Assembly (NCBI GenBank): GCA_001724265.1
Contig: MEDY01000141.1
Coordinates: 1-64,000, forward strand
Origin: Rhizaria sp. SCN 62-66
Taxonomy: Eukaryota > Rhizaria, unplaced
Direction: 5' to 3'
Length of the DNA stretch: 64,000 nucleotides
Shown: positions 15,201 through 30,200 of the stretch, in pieces
How the letters are laid out: each line of letters opens with the position of its first letter
Numbering within the stretch: the stretch's first letter is position 1
The notes under the pieces: generated by a model
The model's database searches: none
Told to the model about the DNA's origin: nothing
What the model saw: only the letters and a program-made list of their open reading frames with translations
Position numbers and translations under genes: made by a program

Positions 15201-18200
15201 GGGGGCCGGCGCGGTAGCTAGTGACAGTGTAAGCTTGAAGGTGTTAACTGTGGAAGCGTCGTACGCGGTGCGGATGGCCGCGCTGACGTTAACGGTCTCA
15301 CCAAAGATATTGCCAAGGGCGTCGTAATAGCGGCTTGAGAGAAACAGATCGTGTGCAGCGGTGACACCAAGAAGCTTGATGCTAAGCTCAGATGACGTCG
15401 GTGCAGCGGCAAGACCTGCCTTTAAAGTCGGCATTGCTGTCACAAGCAACCACTGGTCGGGCTTACCAATAGACACAATGAAGACTTCACGGTTAGCCAT
15501 AGACAACAAGGCAGGCGCGCTAAGCTGCGCAAACGCTGCGTTGTTCGAGAGAAGGGAGATCGAGAACTCTGCGGACACGGTGGTTGTTTCGTAATGGCCG
15601 TCGTCAGTTGTGCGGGATAACACTATGACAACGCCCGTTGTAGCACTCGCAAGCTTGAGCAAGACAATCTGATGCGCAAATGCAGTGAGCTTCATGTCCA
15701 CGATAGAACCGCCGGGTACGACTGCGGCGGTAATTGCCTCAAGTGACTCCAGGTTTACGCGGTGGATAATACTAAAGTCATCATTCTGAAAAAGGCGCAC
15801 AGCAATGAAAACGCAGTTGTTGCTCCCGGTGCGGCCGTTGGAGGCTGCGTGACAAATATCGACCGAGGTGACAGTGGCGCCATCGCGGTCATCGGTAAAG
15901 ATTGTTGTAACCGTGTTAGCATTCCAGAACAAAAGAACGCAAGCAGATCCCTGTTGCAAAACACGGGCGCAGACAACAAACCCCATGTTAAACGGCGAAC
16001 CAGCAACAGCGGTAATGACTGCCGTGTTGTCCGCTGCAAAGGGAAGCAGCGAGGTTGAGAAGCTCAGAAACCCGTTGAAGGAGAGGCTGTACACGTGCAC
16101 AGCGCTGCCAGCAGCAACAGTGACTGTTGCACCAGCACTGCGCAGGTGCCACGCCAACAGAATCGGTGCATGCAGAGGCAGCTCAGTATTACCAAGAGCA
16201 GCACTACTTAGTGACAGTTCGGGGAGCGAAACATCGGCAGTAATAAATGCCTCCTCTGAAGCAGTCTCAATGACAAGGATGCGGCGGTTGTCGACGTTAA
16301 CAAATAGCGTGGTTTCGTCAGGCGCAACAGTTATTGCGTAACGCGCACCATCTAAGTCGCTAATAAGCTCAACCCAAGCTGCGCCGCTGGCGCTAAGCTG
16401 GGGCTCGCGAAAGGCGCCAGTTGAATCGTAAGTGACGCCTTGCTTAATACTATACAACTTACCTTCACTGACCACATATAAATAGTTCCCGGAAAGTGAA
16501 GTCGCAGCCGCAGCAACTACAGAAAGCGCTGGCAGAGGATCAACTGATGTTGCGAGGCGCACGTTACGGGGAATCAAACGGTTGCGAGGCGCGGGAATTG
16601 CGGGAGTTGCCAGGGTCTGCGAAGAAACCAGCTTAGAGTTATTGTAGAACGCGAACGTAAACAGACTGGCCTTTTCAGAAGGCTCAAACGAGTCCAGTGC
16701 GCGTGCAGTATGAAACACGTCCGGGAATACAACAGTAACCGAGTCCGCAGTCTGGGCAAAGGCGGCTGGCACTGAGGTAGTGCAGCCGCAGGTGGCGGGC
16801 AAGAGCGCCGCAAGATCAGCAGCGGGGTCGGCGTGGGTAGTGGCAGTGTTAACAAACAGCAACGCACCATTTCCGGCAGCAGGGCAATCGCCGTAAGCAA
16901 CAGGTATAGTATCGAAGCTTGTACCGGTCATGTGCGTGAGCATTATGGTTGACTGGGAGCTAGTGCCGGAAGGCAGCGTGAAGCAGATGCGAGTTGCATA
17001 ATTCGGCAGCGACTTTAGGTGCAGACGCAGAGCAATCGAGAACTTGTCACCGAGACCAGCAAAGCCTCTAAGAGGACTTGCATTAGAGCTGTAAAAAGGC
17101 ACAGGGCCCACAGTGGCAAGCGTGCTACTCTTGCTAAGAAAGTCGAGCTCTGTACCTGCAGTAAATGCAAGAGGTACCAATGGCTCGACAACATTCACCG
17201 CATTGTTGATGGCGGTTGTGCTCGTGAGAGAGCTGGTTATACTCGCGCTGCTTACAGCGGTAAAGTAGCGCGCCGTCTTAGAGGCCGTGTTTCCGAGACG
17301 CATTGCAACGCGGGCCGGGGTAGCGCTGCTGAGCAGGTTGCGCATAGTTGCGCCTGCCCCGTAGCGCAGGTGAGAAGTGCGGATCACACAGGCAGTGTCA
17401 GCGGCAAAAGCTGTGGGGGTGTAGTGCAACGAGTAATGGAGGGTCGGACGCGCAAGCAAGGCGCCAGAGCTATCATGCGCAAATGGGGAAAGTGCAATCT
17501 TCGGTGCGTCCAGCTCAACGGAAGGAAAGCCACTGCATTGCATCGTGGTCTGACTGAAGGTTGGCACAAAAAGCCGCATGTTATTAAAATCAGCTTCAGC
17601 AGCAAGCTGGTGCTCAAGAAACAGCGCAAGGGACGATGTGGCGATAATGTGTGCTCCCGCAGGCACAGTAACAGAGAGCTCAATGGATAAGCTACGGTCA
17701 TATGAAGATCCGAAAGGAACGGGGGCAACGACAACAGTCGCGGGCGCAGACGCAGGGTAGCCAAAATCACTGCGCAAAGGCTCCGTTGCGTAAGCTGCAT
17801 TTTCAAGAGGGGCAAACGATGCCGATGCAATTGAAACCGTGTACACCGCGTTGTACTGTGCTGTTTGTGCGTCAACGGTTACGTTGCGGAACAAAACAAG
17901 GAGCGGCTTGCGTACAGGCCAACCATGAGCCAGCGTGACAATGAGTTGAGATGCTGAGCTTGCGGTTCCGACTATCGAGCCCAAGACCTCAACACGATCA
18001 ATGTCGTAGACTGCGCCAGTGACGACAGGCGCGGAGGCGGACACCCAGGGGAGAGTTACAGTGAGCGAGTGGCCGGGAGGTACACCGAGAGCCGAGGTCA
18101 CCACAAGCGCGAAGTCAAGAAGGTCAACGTCAGCAAACACAGTGGGGTAATATGGGAGCTCAGAGGGCAGCGCAACTGCGTCAGCGGGGAAGCCATCGGC

Positions 18201-21200
18201 GGTCGTGGAATAGAAGAATCCATACTGAGATGCGGCGATGTTCTGAGTTACATCTGAGGCAACAGTAGTATCCGACAGCGTGACGACGGTGGTGCCTGTC
18301 GTTGAGGTGACTGTAAGCAATGAAATTGAAGAAACACAGTACACACCCGGCACAACAACCTTGAAAGGACCAGCGCCCGCGACCGCGGGAAGTATAGTAC
18401 AACTCGACACAGGATACGAGTCTGCGGTATCAGTGGTGAAATCCTGGAAACTGAGACGCTTTAAATTGTCGCCAATGGTCAGTGTTTCATGGGCGCGCAC
18501 GGGCACAAAGTGGCAGTTGGCGTCAAAGGAAAGAGATAGAGCCATACCATTGAGAGCGTCATCGCTAAGCCCGGTAAACGTGAGCTCAAGCACGGGCACG
18601 GTCTCAACTTCAAACGCGCGTGAAGTGATGCGACCTGTGACGGGCAAAGGCAAAGTCGATTGGTCGGTAGGCAGCGTAGCCGTGAAGACGTAGCGGCGCT
18701 GGCCGCCAGCGGAGAGCACGGTAAACGTGAGATAGTCCGCACCAGCGCCAGCAACAAGGCTTCTAAACGCAATTTTAATTGCGCTATGAGCTGCACCCAA
18801 ACAAATAAAATACGGAGCAGCAACTGAGAGTATAAAAGCACGGTTGGTCTGCTTCTGTACGGTAAGCGCAACAGGCGACTGCGCGGCACCGGTCATGTCC
18901 CACGCCGGTGAGAGCGTGTACACTGCGTCGTTATAAGTCTGCATTGTAGCCGGGTCAAGTGCGCTTTGCGGCAACACAAGCTCAATTACGTCGCTCGACT
19001 CAAGGGCAATTGCACCAGCGTTGCAAAGACTTGCAGGAATGTCAAGCTCGTAGTGCTCAGTGGTAGCCGCGGCGTCGCTAGTAGCGGCAATCGTAGTTGT
19101 ATGCACTGTGGCAATTGGCAGTGCGTGAAGGCGAGGCAGCGCAATTGCACCGGTATAGAGAAGTGCAGGTGAAACCACAATGTCAGCAAATATATTCACG
19201 CGCAGCAATGTAGCCTCCTCAGCAATATGCGTGGGCGTAAAAGCTGATGCGATATGGACAACCCACTCGCCTTCAGCAAGGAACGTACATGGGGTCAAGA
19301 AGCACGACAAGCTTTGGGCGCCATTTTGCGCACTAACGTCTGAGACAACGCTGCATGTAAGAGCACACATATTGCCACTTTGCTCAAGAGTAAGCTCCCC
19401 ATCCCCACCTGTTCCAAGAATGAAATATGCCGATGTTGAAGTCCCACCAAGCAGGCTCAACTCAAGAGAGTATTCTGCAGCGGTATTAAAAACAGGAACC
19501 GTTACGCGCACAGACAAGGCACCACTGTGCAGACCAGAAACAGGTCCAAAGACAGCGTTGTCGACGGTCATGTCCATGGGGCCACCACCTAGGGGCGCCA
19601 GCAGAGCGACAGCGCGCGCGCGGCCCCACACAAGGCGGAGCTCCAACGAATCGCGAACAAGCGGCAGTGTGGACGAGATAACGACATTCATGCGCGTAAC
19701 GCCAGTGGTTGCAAGGCAGGGCTGCATCGCAATGGGACCGCCAGCGACAGCAGGGGTCAGCAGAGTTGCAACTGGGTGCATGCATTGGGCGGACTCGAGC
19801 ATAACAGTAGGGCCAGCATCAGCACCAGCACGGTGCAGGATCAACGTCGGTGCAGTGGCGCTGGTGCTAGTAAACAGCTCGGGCCACGATACCGAGCAAA
19901 TAACCTTCTGTTCGCTCCCGCTGGTGTATGATGTGCAGTCTGCAGCGACAACAACAGGCGCAGTCGAGATTGTGGTGCTGGCAGTCGTGGAGGAGACAAC
20001 AATGGTTGTTTCAGTGGCAAAACCAAGATTGTTCCACGCGTCAAGTAAATCAGACACTGTGTTGTTCTCGCCTACAGTGGCAACATGGCTGATAACAAAA
20101 AATGTAGCGGCAGTGTCCATTTCAAAAGGTGCAGTCACATCCGTCACTGTGACGACAAAGTGTGCGTTAGATGATGCTAGAGAAAGTGTGACAGAATTGG
20201 ACTCAACAGAAGCAGGTGTGGTAGCAACTCCACCGTCAACAACAACACTATACTTGGCTGCAGAGTATAAGAATGTGGCGGTGGGGAGAGAGACGACAAC
20301 GAACTCGGTCAGATGTGCGAGAGGCTCAGCGTCAAGCGCAATTGTGACTGTAAACACGGCAACCTCGTCAGCAGACATTTCCACAGTAGCAGTGGCGGTG
20401 ATGTATTGAGGTTGCGCAAAGGCGCAGGCCTGCTGTGCCGGAGTCGCAAACGATGCAATCGGCACAGAAGCATAAGGACTCATGTCTGTGCCGTCGGTGG
20501 TCATAATGCTGACAATGTCAAATGAGTTGACAAGTGTTGCAGCGCGCTCCACGGAAACGCTTAGGACGCACGGTGCGAGTTGTGTGCACACGCTCGTCGC
20601 GCCTGTTGGCATTGTGGGAGTAAACGTTACGGCGCCATTTGCGTGCACCGCAGTCCAGTCAACTGCACCTGAACTGAACACCTCCGCGGCGGCAAAAGGG
20701 GTCATGGTCAAAGAGCTTTTCTCAGCAAGTGAGACAACAAATTCAAGGTTACTAGTGGGCTGTAAGCGTAACTCCGCAAGTGTAATTTTGACAATGAGCT
20801 CACCCGCTGCGTTTGCGCCGAGCGAGGCGGAAACCATGGGATGAGTCCACGGGGGATGAACATGATTCCCAACTGAATCGTGTCCGTCCGCAATAAGAAT
20901 AGCCTCCAAGCAGCGACTGCCCCAATATGCGGGCGCGTCAAACGCCTCAGACTCAGTGCTTAGCGAGCTGTATCCAAAAGCAAAAACGTCCGCGGGAAAG
21001 AAGGGCCCGCCATTGCAGCGTGCTATAAGGTCAGTTTGAGTGGCCGACTCGAACGCGCAGTTTGAAGAGCGTGCGTGGAATCCTGCGCTACCTGCCGCAG
21101 TAAAAGACACGCCCGATGGACAATTGTCACTAGTCGTTAACATGCTAAGCGCGATTGTAATGGTTGCGGACTGGATTACGGTAGTAAGCACCAACACTGT

Positions 21201-24200
21201 ATCCAGGCGCGCAGTCGACACACCGCCTGCCTGCGCAGTTTCACGCTGGAGCGTGGCTTGTACCATGAACACGTTCTTGGGGGGCAGCGCACCAACGGCA
21301 ACTTCTCCCAGCGACTCCTGGTAAAGGCCGTTTACAGGATGTGTTGTCAGCCGGAAGCAGCTCTTGTCAAGTCCTTTATCAGGTCCATAGCCGCTGGCGT
21401 TAACACCAACAAGCGAGTAGGCCCCAACAAGCTTGATATTGACAAAGCGGTTAACAGGCGTCGGCCCGCAGCCAGAAGAGATAAACACGTAATCGAGAGT
21501 AGTGTCCGCACTGAACATATTATTGCACGATGAAGCGAGGTTCAGTGTCGTAACGTTAGTGGCAGTCGCAATTGACGTTGCAAGCACGCCGCATGTAGGC
21601 GTTGCACTCGCTGTTACACTGAGCGTTTGGTTGGCAAGCACAGGATCATTAAGGAATAGAAACAGGTTAAGATCTGCATGAAATGAGTCACCAGCCCATT
21701 TAATGCCAGAGAGAACAGCCTGAAACGCGAAAGTCGACGGTGGAAGAACCGCGGGAGCAAGCAAGCTGCCACCATTGAGCGCAAGCAGCGTATGCACAGC
21801 CATCTCGCCATTGTACAGCTCCAGCGCAAGAACGCTTTGGAAGTCGGACGCATCAAACGTGCCAAGCTCGAAGGGAACCTCAAGCGTTGTGAACAGCGCA
21901 AGTGCAGTCTTTTGTCCCGTTGCAAAGGTACAAGCAACATTGCTATCTGATCCGGAGATGTAGGCGCAGTCGGTGTGACCAGAGTTGGGAGTTGGCAATG
22001 CGCGCGTTGCAAGCTGGAAGGTAGAGGTAAAAGCGTTGGTGTTCGTGATAGGTTGGATGAAGTAAAACTGTAGCAAGAAGATTTGATTCGTCAGTGCAAG
22101 CGCGTCAGGCGTTGTGGTGTTCTCGCCAGTGATTATGGCGGATACAGTCACGCGCTCACTTAGGAGTACCGTGAATGAAGGTTTCGAAATGGCGGGGTCA
22201 AGGCGACTGAATCCCAAATCGGTGTTAATAGCCGCAAAAGCGGGCTGACCCAAAGCGGTAACAAGCAACGCGCCAGAGCGAACAAGCGGGACAACGTGTT
22301 CGTACTCACCAAAAGTTGCAACGGTTGCACTAAAGCGCAAGGTGCGAGGTTGAAAGAAGCGCGCTGTTGCGTGAGCGGGAACCGCAGCACAATGTGTGGC
22401 GGTAATTGTTGTCGCGTTTGTAACAGTGATGCTGCAACCAAGGTCGCTGCCGGTTGCAATCACGGTCATGGCACTGCCAGCGAAGGCAATCAATGCAGCC
22501 ACTTCGGAGTTGTCAACACGAAGAACAAAGCCCCAGTCCGTAACAAGCGTTGCCGCGGCGCCATGGGGATACACGGTCAGCTCCCATGTGAGCGTTACGG
22601 GTGCCGACGTGTAGTTCACAGAAGGATCAACAGCGGTTGTGACTGAGGCGCCGACAGGGTAGAACAGGAAGTCAAATGGACGCGTGACAGCGCCAACAAA
22701 TACGGTAGTGTCGCCACCCCATGCTGCTGTCATACTTCCAGATACAAAACTTAACGAAAAGCACGTGCTCTCAATGCTATAAAGACTTTGCTCGGCGACG
22801 TCAAAGCTCAACGCATACTGGGCGGAAAGAGCAATAGTGGTGTTGGACACAGCCGCACTTTCAGCAAGTTGGACCGTGACTGCTAATCCGGCGCACACAG
22901 TAGTGAGCTGCCAGGCGGGCGCCACACTCTGCGTCCAAACCGGCGTCAGAAACATATCGAGCCCGAGCACCAAGAAATGCGTGGCGTCGGAAGATGCCGC
23001 AGGCGCCACGTGGCGTGAGACCTGCATAACACGCCAAAAGTAGTCCGGCGCGTTTGTAGGTCGCAGCTCGAGATCAGCTTCAGCAATGACACCTAGTAAC
23101 GGATTTCCAGGCGTACGCAGGCGCATCGCAGATGCCAGCATCTTGAAAGGGTCGCTTGCAGCCGCGCGATGCAGATGGTTGCTGTAGTATGCGAAGCGCA
23201 AGCCCTGCACAGTGCACGAGAAGGGCACTTCGGGAACAAAGGAACCAATGAGTTCAACGCTGAGCGTAAGCGCGGACTTGGCCGCAAGCGCGCACGATGC
23301 GCCACCCACAGTCACCTGCGAGAAGTCGAAGGCGTTAGCGTCCGCGGCGTCAAAGTAAATCTTCATCCCTGCGTCCAACACCTCACCGCTGATAATCTCG
23401 AGCGCGCCTCCTAAAATGGGCTGAAGGTTTAAGTGTGTGGCCTCTGGGTTCAGTGCGAGTGACGTAGCAGTGTAGGTAAAGCGCACAAGTGGTACGCGGC
23501 CAAGACTAGCGGGGCCAACGGGCGTGATCAACGCCGAGTCAGCAACAGCCATAAAGCGGAAGCAGCTAGCAGGCACAACGCCGCTGGCAATGGTAGGCAT
23601 AGTCTCGACGCGCGGCGCAGTAAAGGCGCCGGGCACGTAAAACACAGCTTCGCGAGGTTGCGGCGCAGAGATACAGGTTGCGTTGAGTGCGAAACCAGCA
23701 AAGCCAGTCAAGTAATTTGCGCATGTAGAGTCTGCCCCAAGGTTAAATGTGTGTGCAGGCACAGTTGCTGAGACTGCACCACAATCAGCTGTCAAAGCAA
23801 AAGAATGCGCAATTACGGTGGCGCCAAGTGGAAAAATGTAGGCGTTAAAGTCCGCAGTTACGTTGGTACCAACCCAGTGGCGTGTCGGCAGCTCCACGTG
23901 TACCGCAAAACGCGGGTTAGTGGGATCCAGTGGAGAAACCAGCGAGACGCTCGCCAGCGCAGACAGAGTAGCGGAGGGCAGCGCGGCAAGGCCATGCGGC
24001 GTGCTCTGCAGCGTGAAGATAAAGTCGACGGGTACCGCAATGCTAGCCGTGTACGGCAGCTTGAACGTGGCCATGACAGACGCCGCAAGCTTGGTGTAGT
24101 CGGGAATTGTGCATTGAACGTAACCAAGGGTCAGTGTAGAGCAGTTACTGGTGGGGCTGGTAGGTGCAGCTGTGGCCAGTGTTGCGAGTGCATAGGAGAA

Positions 24201-27200
24201 GTTCAATGCGAAAGCATCAGTGCGGCGGAGGAAGAAGACATTGAGCCTGTAAACCTGCTCGGTCTCGGCAACAGGAGCAGGGGGCTAGGCGACTGGGTCA
24301 TTTACCGTCACCAAAGTCACCATCTTGCGCCATAGATGCACTTGAACAACTGCGGTCGGTGCGGCCAGTGTAAGTTCTGTGATGTCGGTGTTGCGCTGAG
24401 GAGCCAATGCGGAAGGTGCCGAGGCAAGTGCAAGGAACGCGCCGTCAGTGCCGTTGTAAGCCGCAGTGTAGATAGCCTCGTAGTGATTGTGACGCATGCG
24501 CACAGGGCCAAAGCGGAGAGACACGGGCGCAAACATCTCCCTGGCGTTGCTCGCTACAGAAGAGCATGCACTAAACGTGACGCTACCTGCCGTAAAGGTC
24601 AGAGAGCATCCCGCAGAAGCAACACCACCGAAGCCCGTGACGCTCAACACAGAACGCGCAGTGACGCTGTCATCGGCAAGGGCGGTTGCAAGCGCACCTG
24701 TTGCAGTGAGGACAGCGCCCCAGCCAGCCGCCAGGGCCGTGTGCGGGAACACAGTCATCTCAAGAGTAGTCTCAACCCAAGCTTGCTCGGGCGCTGTGCT
24801 GGCGACTTCTGCTCCCGCTGAAATCATTGCAGCTGAGACGGGAAAAAGCGTGAAATCGAGCGCCCATGTTGCTGTGGAGGGAATGTCGGCGCGGAGGCCA
24901 ACAAATCCCGCGACACCGGTGGGGATCTGCAGCTCAATGCATGCACCAAGATCAAGCGGTGAGTACGTCGAGCTTGTGTAGAGAAATGACACGGAGAAAC
25001 CCGCGGCAACCTCCGTGATGCGATACCCCGTGCTGTTGTTAAGCGTGAACGATGGACCCGCGGCCGCGCCAACAAGCGTAACGCCAGCGGTACATGCGGC
25101 CTTTACGGCCACAGTAACAGGGCCTGAGGTTGCGACTGTCGGTGTGGTAGGAAGCAGTGTAAATGCAACTTCCGTGCGGAGAACCTGCGCGGCGGCTGAC
25201 GCCAGAGGCGCGCGCATTACACGTCGATCAACAACACGGTATGCCCAAAACAGCGGCGCGACTGACGCTGGTCGAAGGTTAAGTGCATTGGGAATAAGAG
25301 TGCGCATGTTGCCTTCGAATGCAACTAACGTGACTGCGCTCGTGCGCAAGACGTACGGGTCCAGCGCCGACTGGCGATGCGCTGCATTGTCATAGTCAAG
25401 GAGAAGAGCGCCAATCGGGCACGTGACAACATCATTGGGGGCGTGCGTTGTTGTGAATCCAATGCGAATAATCCGCTGTGAGCGCTGCAGCAATGTGCAG
25501 CCACCGGTAAGCGTAACGTTCGTGAAGTCAAGCGTGTTTAATTCAGCCTGAAGCTCAAACCAATAATCTGCTGCTGTCGTGTCAAGCAAAGTAATCGTCA
25601 AGGTACCGGAAACCACAGTCACATATTGCGTTGCTGTGATCTGCGCCATTGTTAACGTGCTTGCTGTGTAAACAATGTCGGGGGTAGGAGGCGCAAGTGA
25701 CTGTGCAATAATAGAGTTGGTCTGCTCTGCACCCAGGTGATACTGAAAGCACGTCTCAGGGAGCACCCTGGCTTGGTAAAACGCGTTGGTTTGAAAGTTA
25801 GACATAGCGTAGCCGTCTGTCACTAGCACAGTGAAGGCCTTTGGCTGCGGACTTGGTACACACGCATTAGTAATCTTCATAGGGCTAATTGTTGAGTTGC
25901 TCGCGCACGCGGTGGTCAAGTTCAAAAAGCTAAGGTTGGCGGCAACAGCCAGATTCCGTGCCACGCCGCAGTCACTGGAGGACAAAACCAACGAGAGGTT
26001 ACTGGCACGATAGAAGTCCGACGCCAGAGGAAACACCACAAGCACAAGGCGCGAAACAAGATTACCGCCACTCAGCACAAACTTATCGAGTGCGACAACG
26101 AAATTAAAAGGGATCACAGGCACAACCGCAAGTTCAAGCAGTGAGCCACCGACAAAAGCGTTGTGAGTTCCCGTATATGCGATCGGGGCAAGAGCAAGTC
26201 CGGCAGGCTCAAGCTTTTCGTATGTAGCGCTAAGGGCAAAACCAAAGTTGGTCGTGTTAAAAGACGCAATGTCCCACGCTACAGTAAATGTCATGGTGAA
26301 CGTAATTAGCTGCAACGGCACGCTAGTGTTAGGAGTGGCGCAAGTGACTGTGCGCGTGGTCGCGACCGCAGTGCACCCCGACGGGACGACGGCAGCTTGA
26401 TCACTCGTGAGTAGCGAGTTATCGTAGCTAAAAGTGAAAGAGGCTGCAGTCACTTTTCGCATCAGGTACAGGCTTGCGCGATAGGTCTGAAGCGTCTTTG
26501 CAACTGCAGAGGGTGTCGTTGTGCCGAGTCCATTCATAGTAACCGCAGATACACGCTTTGTGCGAAACTCAACGTGATAGGTCGGTTTGGAGAGAGTTGT
26601 ATCAACGCCAAACTCAGATGTGATATCGTTGATTTGTGAGTTCGCGCTGCTCTGCCACACAGATTCAAACCAGCGCGTGCCTGTGGGGGCTAAGGGGTCC
26701 GTAAAAACGTTGTGGTACGCGTTGAACGTTGTACGTACAGGGCCGATGCGCAACACACGCGGCAGATACTGGCCAGCTGTAGAAGTCACAGAGATGGATG
26801 AGCACGCCGTCATACTAAGCTCGGTTGTGGACACGTAGGTAGCAGAACAGCCGCCGTCAGTGAACGCGGTCGCGCCGACCACGGCAACCTTGGTTGTGGT
26901 TGAGAGGAATGACATCACCGCCGGCTTTGTAATGCGCAGATTGAATGTCCAGCCCGGTGTCATTTGTGCGGATGCGTACAGATACACGTGCCAGTATGAG
27001 TCAACCATTGCAAGCCCGGCAACATCTTTGTCCGAGGTAACAAGCCCAGTCACAAGTGCCGCCGTGTGAGGATTAGTGCCAACAAGCAGGCCACGGGTGA
27101 CAGTCACGGTCGACAAAACAGCGCTTGCGGTTGTTGTCGATGTCAGCGTGGCTGTCGTGTTGATCGAGAGTGCAAGGCAAGTGTTGAGCACAAAGTTGTA

Positions 27201-30200
27201 GAACTGCGTGGCAGTGTACAGAAACTTAACACCAAGCGATGAAGACGAAAACTTATTAACAACCGAGTTTGTAGGGAAGACAGTGCTAACAGACGTCAGC
27301 AACGACAGCCCTGCGCAGGCAGGCTAAACGGACACAGAAACGGCAGTCGGAGAAAGCGCGCGAAGTGGGTAGGCGTTGTAAATATAGATGTTGACCTCAA
27401 GTGTAACGTAATGCTCGTTACGCCCGTAGTCAGCAGCATACGCGCGCTTGCTCTGCACCATGTATGAGAAGAAGTCACTGGTGTTTGCTGGCCGCATGTT
27501 GATGACATTTAATGATGGCACTTTCTTGCTCTGATAAGCAAGTGAATAAAGCTTAATAGCAGTGCTTGGCAGCACAAAAGGATCACCAGGGGTTGCGAGA
27601 GCGCTGTTGGTAAGTGAAAGAAGCCCCATATTTTGAAGTGTACATGTAATTACGGAATCGCCGCCTGAATATGTTACGGTCGTTGTTTTAAACGTAAATG
27701 TGCTCTGTGAACGCGAAACGAGAGTGCATCCACTGCCGCTGACAACATTGACGGACGTAAAGTCGACTGCGTTACTAGTAAACGCAAACTGCGAACTCGA
27801 TGTCAGAGTGTCGTCAGTGACGACGTTAAAAGTGCCCGTCGCTGAAGCGGCAGCAATGTCAGGCAAGCCCGATGTGGGGGCCAGTGTAAGCGACACAGGC
27901 GTGTATGAAAAGCGCGATGAGATTGTGCGCGTAAAACTGACATCGTTGATTGCGGTTCGCATTACGGTGCCTTGTACTGTCGTAAAGCAATTGAATGGCA
28001 ACACCATGTTGCTGAGAACTGAACTAAGAGCAGTCCCGTGATCGAGTGTTAACGCAGCGGAAAATCGGTACTTAAACGGCGTCGCTGGCCGCGGTAGGCA
28101 TGCCACTGGCGGATCAACGTAGAGTGAGTTGTACGCTGCGCACTCAGTTGACAGCTCGGGATTTACGACGCCGATCGGATTGCTAAAGTCCAACGAGACG
28201 CCAGCACACACTGGATTTGTTGATAGGATCACGAGAGTTTTGTTGAGAGGAACACTTTTCGTATAGCTCCGATACAAAAAGTAAATATCAATGCTGGCCA
28301 CGGTGCGGTTTGGCGACATAAAAAATTGCGAAGACGTTGTCACAATAAATGGTTGGACAACTGAATCAGCAACGTCATAGTCGGAAATTCCCGACAGCGA
28401 CGGCACAACAGTCCTTGCAGAGGTACTTGGTGTACGCACAGCATCCGATGAAACAGTTGTGGTGCTAATTGCATAGTTTGTACTAGAATATACAACGACT
28501 CCGTATGGAAACCGACAAGTCCCACAAATTTGCATGACGTGGACAGCCATGTACGCCGTGGTGGAGCCGCCAGAGATTGCACAGGTGACTGAAATAATCG
28601 GGTTTACGCCGGTGGTGACTACAGGCGCGGACACGTTACAGTTTGGATGTGGATATTGCTGGGGGAGTATAGTATCGCTCTCAACAGTTGACACAGCAAC
28701 GTGGTCGTTCGCGTCCAAATAGTCGATGACGCTGTACGGGATCTGGAAAGACACCATCATTGCGGTCGTGCGCCTAAAGCTGATAATAGAATGACTGTGC
28801 GCGCCGGTACGGTAGATATTAGCAGCGGAAATGTTAGGATATTCACCAACAACGACCGAGCTCGACGATGTTTGCAGATCAAAATAGCTATTTTGCAACC
28901 TGACAATTACTACAGGCTCGGCGTCAGTCATAGTCACATCAGAAAAGTCGGTATTGACAGCCAGCGCATCCGCCTGTGGAGGCGTTGTTGCAACAGCACT
29001 TACACCGGCACTTGCAAGCGACACTGCAAGCAGCGCATCGTATTGCGCAAGCGTGACTGTGACGGGGCCAAACCGGAGCACGCGCGGGGTAAACACACCG
29101 GGGGCATCGGCAGTCACAGCGGCACAACCCGAGAATTCGAGGCTCTGTACGGTCAAAGGCGTTACTGTCGTGCACGAAAAAGACTGTCCTGTCACAAGCA
29201 CGGTTGCGTCCGTAAAGCTAAATAACGACGCCAGTACAGACGAAGACAGCACGAGGCGGAAGCCCCAGTTGGCGGGCAGCGCGGCGTGGGCAAAGATTGT
29301 GATCTAGAATGACAGATTCCACGGAAAACTCATAATCGCAAGCTTGTCGCGTGTCCGTGTGTCGCCCCCTGGCATCCGAATCGCATAAGGCGCAAACTGC
29401 ACGTCGTACAGCTGCGTTTGAGCGGTCGTCGTCGCAGTCACAGAGCGCGCCGGCGCAGCGGTGGCGGCCGAAGCAAAAGACATCACGAGGCAGTCTGCGG
29501 GAGCGGCAATGCTGCTGGTGGCAACGGCAACAGAAATGGTCGTATCAGTGCTCACGACAGCCATCGCGCTGCTGCGGACAAGCGTGCCCGTGGCACCTGA
29601 GATTATTGTTACGTCAGAGCAAACAGAGCTAAACGTGTACGTCTCGTTGACAGAGGCTGGCGCAGTAGGGTACACATATGCGCGCAGCTCATAAGCGTAC
29701 TGGCGCGCGCTGTTTGTAACCGCGCGCCGCACGCGCCGCAACAGCGACAGAGGTCGCCAGTGGAAAACAGGGGCCGGACCGCTCGGGGGCGGGCTCAGCG
29801 CAAGGCTGCCGGCCGCGTCCACGACCGTAGCGCTGCTTTCGAGCGAGAGACGCAGCGCGCCTGGGACAAGTGTGTACAGCGTTGGCAGCGCTGCAGAGCC
29901 GACAACAGCGGTGAGCCTCAGTCCGGTGAGGATGCATTTGACTGCAGTGGCGCTGGCAACAATGCGCGTGACTTCGATGTGCACGGAGCTGTTTGTGGCT
30001 GTGATGAGCGCGCAGTCAGACCCGCCGGCAGCGGCGGCGTCGGCGGCTGACACGGTTTGCGCGGCGGAGAGGTCCAAGCCAGCAAACGCGCCCTCGGAGC
30101 GGAACATGAGCTGTACTCCGCGGACTAGCACCGCGCCGGGGGAGATGGAAAGCCGTCCCGTTGCCACAACCACAAGCGTTGTTGCAGAAGAGAGATCGGC

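Noticed and set aside
19180-20409. 409-codon plus-strand frame opposite the giant gene
   Set aside because: It lies wholly antisense to a well-supported coding repeat region and has no domain-like features; it is a shadow frame.
24285-24305. A 21-nt mini-intron (GTAAAT...CCTAG) explaining TAG codon 3
   Set aside because: Removal would delete residues that align with sister repeats, the donor lacks the GTACG start, and no comparable 3n intron fits TAG codon 1.
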